Shown here in pieces: positions 60,901 through 64,000 of a stretch of DNA of 64,000 nucleotides (position 1 is its first letter; every line of letters begins with the position of its first letter). A program made the position numbers and the translations under genes. Source of the stretch: Gordionus sp. m RMFG-2023 (Eukaryota; Nematomorpha; Gordioida; Chordodea; Parachordodidae); contig NC_088775.1 in the NCBI RefSeq assembly GCF_954871325.1, forward strand, positions 81,507,561 to 81,571,560. Direction: 5' to 3'. The notes under the pieces are model-generated. The model saw nothing but the letters and a program-made list of their open reading frames with translations, was not told the DNA's origin and searched no databases.

Positions 60901-63332
60901 ATCTTTATTATTATTAGAATCATTATTCATAAATTCTGTGATTTTTAGTTAATCTTTAATTGAATGGCAATCGATAAGGGCAAATATAGGTTATTTGCCA
61001 ATTATTTCGTCCCTTTTGATGATATCTCCAAAAATATGAAATAATGCTAAAATTTGAACACTGCAATAATGGTATTTAATAAGATCGGTGGTACGTTTTG
61101 TGTAATCTTAAAAATTCTAAGCGAGATCGAGATTTTGTATACAAAATTTTCCCCGAATCCCAGGGGGTCTGGGGAATCGCGATTTATAAGTCATTTTCAT
61201 ATTAATTTGGGACCTGATAGAAAAAGATCCTATTCTGAATATTTTTTAAAAAAATGTGTTTTAGTTCCGTTTCTAAATTTGACACGGTTCCGAGCGTTTC
61301 AAGTTCTGGTTCGAAACGCAAAATAAAATTTGAAACACAGGCCCAGTTCGACTTCTTTTTTTAAAAAAAGGAGTGCATAAGGGTAATAAATCACAAACTC
61401 AAAATATTCATTTATTTAATATAGTTTGAAGATTTAAACCTCTATATATTTTTTTTTTCAAAAAAAACATTCATAACAAATTTCTTTGTTACCTTCGGTT
61501 AGAAATCTATTTGAAGTATTGACGTCGACAGCTGTTTTAGGGACGGGGTGAGGCTTAATATATTCCTTGTTGACGTTATTGGGTATCTGGTTACCTTCGA
61601 ATTCGGCATTGAGTTTTCTAGCCTTTTGTATGTTGGAATTTATTTTACAAATGACTCATCTTAAAAGAAGGCTAATCATCAGTTGGATATCGAAAAAATT
61701 GGCTAACAAATTATCAAGAGATAATATTCTATAATTAAAAATCAAACCTAGGTTTATCCGATTATTTACTGTAAAGTTTGGACGATCTGAAATTAGACAT
61801 TGTAATCGTAATTAGAGTCAACGACTCTTTTACTAAATAGGGCTGTGGCGATATTTAGCGTTTTCAAAAAATATCAGACCTGCCGATATTTATAATTGTT
61901 ATTGGTTATTTTATGATTGAACATGTTTTTTTATTATAAATAATAATAAATTAATGAAAATACAATTTATCTTTTGTATAGAATATTTAAAAAAAATATT
62001 TAAAAATTGTACAACAAGAAAAAGCTTTTAAAATATATAGCTAGTATTATTAAAGGACTCGATTTAGCCAAATTTTAAAAACGGATCAGTTCGGAGATAG
62101 ATAGTAAATATAAATCAATATAAATATCAGATCGGTATAGGTTTTTAGTAATATAGAAAAATATAGGATCGGATCGGTGAAAAATTTGTGAATCGGCACA
62201 GCCTCACTCGTAAAATATTACCAACATATGAATATGTATTGGGTAGTTATTTATAAGTACTACATTCAATATTCATTATACCGAGCCAATAATGGCGGTA
62301 TCGTTTAGTATTGGTTGATAATTTCATAGTTTACTAAGGGGGGGGGGGATTTTAAAAAAAATGCAATGCAAACAATTTTTTGTTAAGGTAACCATTTATT
62401 AAAAATGGCGCCTTCTAATCCATGCTGTAACAAACTTCGCTTGTCTGTAATATCCATAATATTAAATAAAACTAATTAATACCTAACCTGTATTTTAAGT
62501 TCCTTGTCTTCTTTCCGTTTATTCTTAACTTGAGAATCTGCGCTTTTAGAGGATTCTTTTTGTTGCAATTTTTTGCCGAAAAATAATCTTGGATGTCTAG
62601 ATTTAAATTCTTTGGGATGAGGCGTATCGTGTCTTTTAAAGAAAGACTGGCAAAATTCCAAGAAGAATTGGAGATTATATATATTAAAATTTTTATTAAA
62701 TATGTATATATATATATATAATGAAAATTTTTTACAAATAATTGTGAATTTTACTAGGCCCCATCACAAACTGAGCTAAATTAAAAATTTATCGATAAAG
62801 TTAATCCCCACACTGTTTATGAAAATTTCAGTTACGATTATTTTTTTTCGTTTTTAAAAATGAGACAAATAAATATCACGTATGTAAGATCTGCAATGAG
62901 CTATTTTAGCCTGCTAACCCTTAGATTTTTTTACTCATTGTTTAAAAAATATTCAATAAATATAAGCCCGTTCTGTTTATTACACTCGAAAAAATACTCC
63001 CATTCTTAAAATAAAACCCAATTTGAATTGATAGAGAAATTTTTTTAAAAAATTTAATTTTGAGTTGATGTACAAAATTTACTTTTCCACAAAAAAAGGT
63101 AAAGTAATTATATGATGTTTATTACAAAAACTCTCTACTTTTTATAATTTCAAGAAATTGAACAAAAAAATTATTAAAAATAAGAAAAGTAAGATTAAAC
63201 TTTTTAAAACGCAATGTATAACCTTTTTATCTTCATATTCGCTATCGTAATCGCTTTCTTGGAATTTCACGATAGAATTTCTAACTTTTCCTGAATCCTC
63301 AGTTGAATTATTTAAGAGAGAAGAATTTTCAT
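51922..63332 (-). CDS. SCRIB: Scribble-type polarity scaffold, 3' part with two PDZ domains
   Basis: Membrane-associated adaptor for basolateral polarity. Twelve exons in full phase agreement: 63223-63332, 62488-62646, 61493-61622, 57675-58036, 57171-57500, 56746-56823, 55414-55651, 53684-53799, 53100-53234, 52807-52890, 52577-52692, 51922-52027; 654 residues to the stop. The linker has FQESDYDSEYEDKK, then KRHDTPHPKEF and later KRIDTPHPLKNKR. PDZ1 reads GFGLSIAGGIGSAPYRDDDQ, GVFISRVTIDGPAYKAGL and VNNSDFTVGISHANAVETLK over three exons. PDZ2 reads GLGFSIAGGK, IYISDIVPGGVADNSKQL and INGIDMMDARHDQAVTLLTA. These match PDZ1 and PDZ2 of animal Scribble as I recall them. The chain then ends about 45 residues later (MLNHGSHK), so PDZ3 and PDZ4 are absent. 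The leucine-rich repeats are not in the window; exons before 63,332 must lie beyond 64,000. Confidence 0.88.
52232..52402. mobile_element. Degraded hAT MITE in last Scribble intron
   Basis: Right end TTTTACAACACTA matches the family at 48.5 and 54.4 kb; the left end (TAGTAAGAATTAGGCCCG) has diverged. Internal ATAATGTAAGCCT..AGATTT is shared with the family. Confidence 0.5.
54369..54591. mobile_element. hAT MITE (223 bp) in Scribble intron
   Basis: Ends TAGTGTTGTTAAACGGCTCG and complement; perfect 8-bp target duplication ATACCAGG at 54,361-54,368 and 54,592-54,599. Nearly identical to the element in NAA10 intron 4. Confidence 0.92.
55929..56240 (+). CDS. Opposite-strand open frame within a Scribble intron
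   Basis: Not recognised. About 104 codons are open on the plus strand, ending in TAA at 56,240; the first ATG in frame is at 56,022 (72 residues), but the open frame continues upstream, so it may be the last exon of a spliced gene (possible acceptor before 55,992). The text looks protein-like: IIGLGPNDLTKVLNIS, YQNWAEMTNSRNREILL, LITLTGGQLVILITLGTEKL, ending in the basic tail KRPRVER, which could be a nuclear localisation signal. Codon use is ordinary and Trp, Met and Pro occur, unlike the chance frames nearby. It lies between the two PDZ1 exons at 56,746 and 55,651. It could be a nested gene or a decayed retrocopy. Confidence 0.4.
   Translation, partial: LCIKNNLKSITINKINDIIIQEKDIESAIIGLGPNDLTKVLNISSIYQNWAEMTNSRNREILLSTLKENGNDKLITLTGGQLVILITLGTEKLNQAKRPRVER
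58284..59734 (+). mobile_element. hAT transposon with decayed transposase, in a Scribble intron
   Basis: A 1,451-bp element with terminal repeat TAGTGCTGTAAACGAACGCG (right end GTTTACAGCACTA) and perfect 8-bp target duplication TAAATAAG at 58,276-58,283 and 59,735-59,742. Both ends carry many GAACG/CGTTC repeats (GAACGCGTTC), possible transposase binding sites. The interior encodes KFGQPLIDAVLNGINKR, RFEHIYKDQYVLSEI, HPAFKLQWPWIKLP, and later KELFIKYNTTIPSSAHVERV then, after a frameshift, AVLTAKCSCLSDKYFENN. This is the hAT core and C-terminal dimerisation motif. The N-terminal half is missing and stops are present, so it is non-autonomous. Confidence 0.9.
59743..61492. other. Scribble intron, AT-rich
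   Basis: No exon. Repeated GGTTC/GAACC words at 60.3-60.4 and 61.2-61.35 kb resemble a dispersed repeat also seen at 3.9, 8.0, 11.7, 20.45, 37.1 and 49.3 kb. An open frame at 61,054-61,326 lies in that repeat and is not considered a gene. Confidence 0.4.
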
Positions 63333-64000
63333 CTATGGTTTTACAAATATTTTTTTAGGTTAATTTAATTTGACAGTCATTTTAAAAGTATACAAGATTG
63401 TGCTATAATATTAAATGTATTTTTTTTAAACTTTCCTGTATAAATTTCAAAAACAAAAAAAAGATTCACAAGAGCATAAGTTAAAAATAAGAAAAATTAA
63501 ACATTTTCTATTTATCGTTTTTGTTACTATATAAATAAGCGTCTTTTGTCAAAATATATTTAAGCAATCAATGATCACGGGTAGTTTTTTATTTTAATAT
63601 TAGTTACTGTACCACAATCTATACAAGATATCCCTCCCCTCCCTTCTTTTCATAGTCTTAAAATTTTTCCCTTAATAATCAATTTCTAAATTATATCAAC
63701 TAACAAAAATAAGTTTTATCATTATTCACCTTAGTAAACAAATTATAATTTGCAAATTATTTGGCCACCCGCAACTTTGTCAAGAATAAGTTACAGTTGT
63801 CATTATATCTTATTCGGCTGTAATATTTTAGGGAAAAGGCTAAACTTATATCTTCATAAATATAATACCAATCTTAAAATGGTTTTGAAAGATAAAATAC
63901 CATTAAAGAGTTAATATTAGAGCATATAATTCTTTTTACGTTTAATTATTGTGAATATCGAAAATAGGATCAATCTGTAAAAGAAAACCTTTTTTGGGAG
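63333..64000. other. Right edge, probable Scribble intron
   Basis: AT-rich with no exon-like segment; the leucine-rich-repeat exons expected upstream of 63,332 must lie further right. Confidence 0.4.

Noticed and set aside
61054-61326. 90-residue plus-strand open frame
   Set aside because: Falls inside a dispersed GGTTC-rich repeat in a Scribble intron; composition not protein-like.

Overview
The window is animal nuclear DNA. It is very AT-rich and sparse in genes, with spliceosomal (GT..AG) introns that range from about 35-50 bp to several kb. Stops used are ordinary TAA and TGA. Three genes can be named from protein similarity recalled without a database: a RalGAP alpha subunit, the N-terminal acetyltransferase NAA10, and the polarity scaffold Scribble. 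Together they place the source among metazoans. The short introns, strong AT bias and shortened Scribble suggest an invertebrate with compact genes (orthonectid-, dicyemid- or flatworm-like), but the species cannot be fixed from this sequence.

Layout. 1-12,706 (minus): 5' half of a RalGAP alpha gene, rebuilt as 18 exons that are phase-consistent apart from one or two flagged junctions; it runs off the left edge before its GAP domain. 12.7-18.6 kb: intergenic, with degraded repeats. 18,634-21,855 (plus) and 38,046-40,230 (plus): two paralogous three-exon genes for secreted glycine-rich prepropeptides (signal peptide, 20-residue acidic propeptide, furin-type dibasic site, Gly-rich repeat domain), both with conserved upstream sequence and a TATA box. 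21.9-38.0 kb between them: a transposon graveyard with two related hAT copies that still carry 8-bp target duplications, further hAT fossils, and a MULE-like element with tandem-repeat ends. 42,076-45,190 (minus): a nine-exon coiled-coil gene that I do not recognise. 47,725-50,915 (plus): complete six-exon NAA10, with transposons in its fourth intron. 51,922-63,332 (minus): 3' part of Scribble, with two PDZ domains and then the terminal exon; the leucine-rich repeats would lie beyond the right edge. An opposite-strand ORF at 55.9-56.2 kb sits inside a Scribble intron, and a 1.45-kb hAT sits inside another.

Working together: RalGAP alpha (Ral GTPase control), NAA10 (cotranslational N-terminal acetylation) and Scribble (basolateral polarity) are unrelated housekeeping genes. 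The lineage-specific part is the glycine-rich secreted pair. It looks like a duplicated family of furin-processed structural, adhesive or antimicrobial peptides, and is the most promising undescribed system here. Exon boundaries come from reading frame, splice consensus and phase agreement, not from transcripts.
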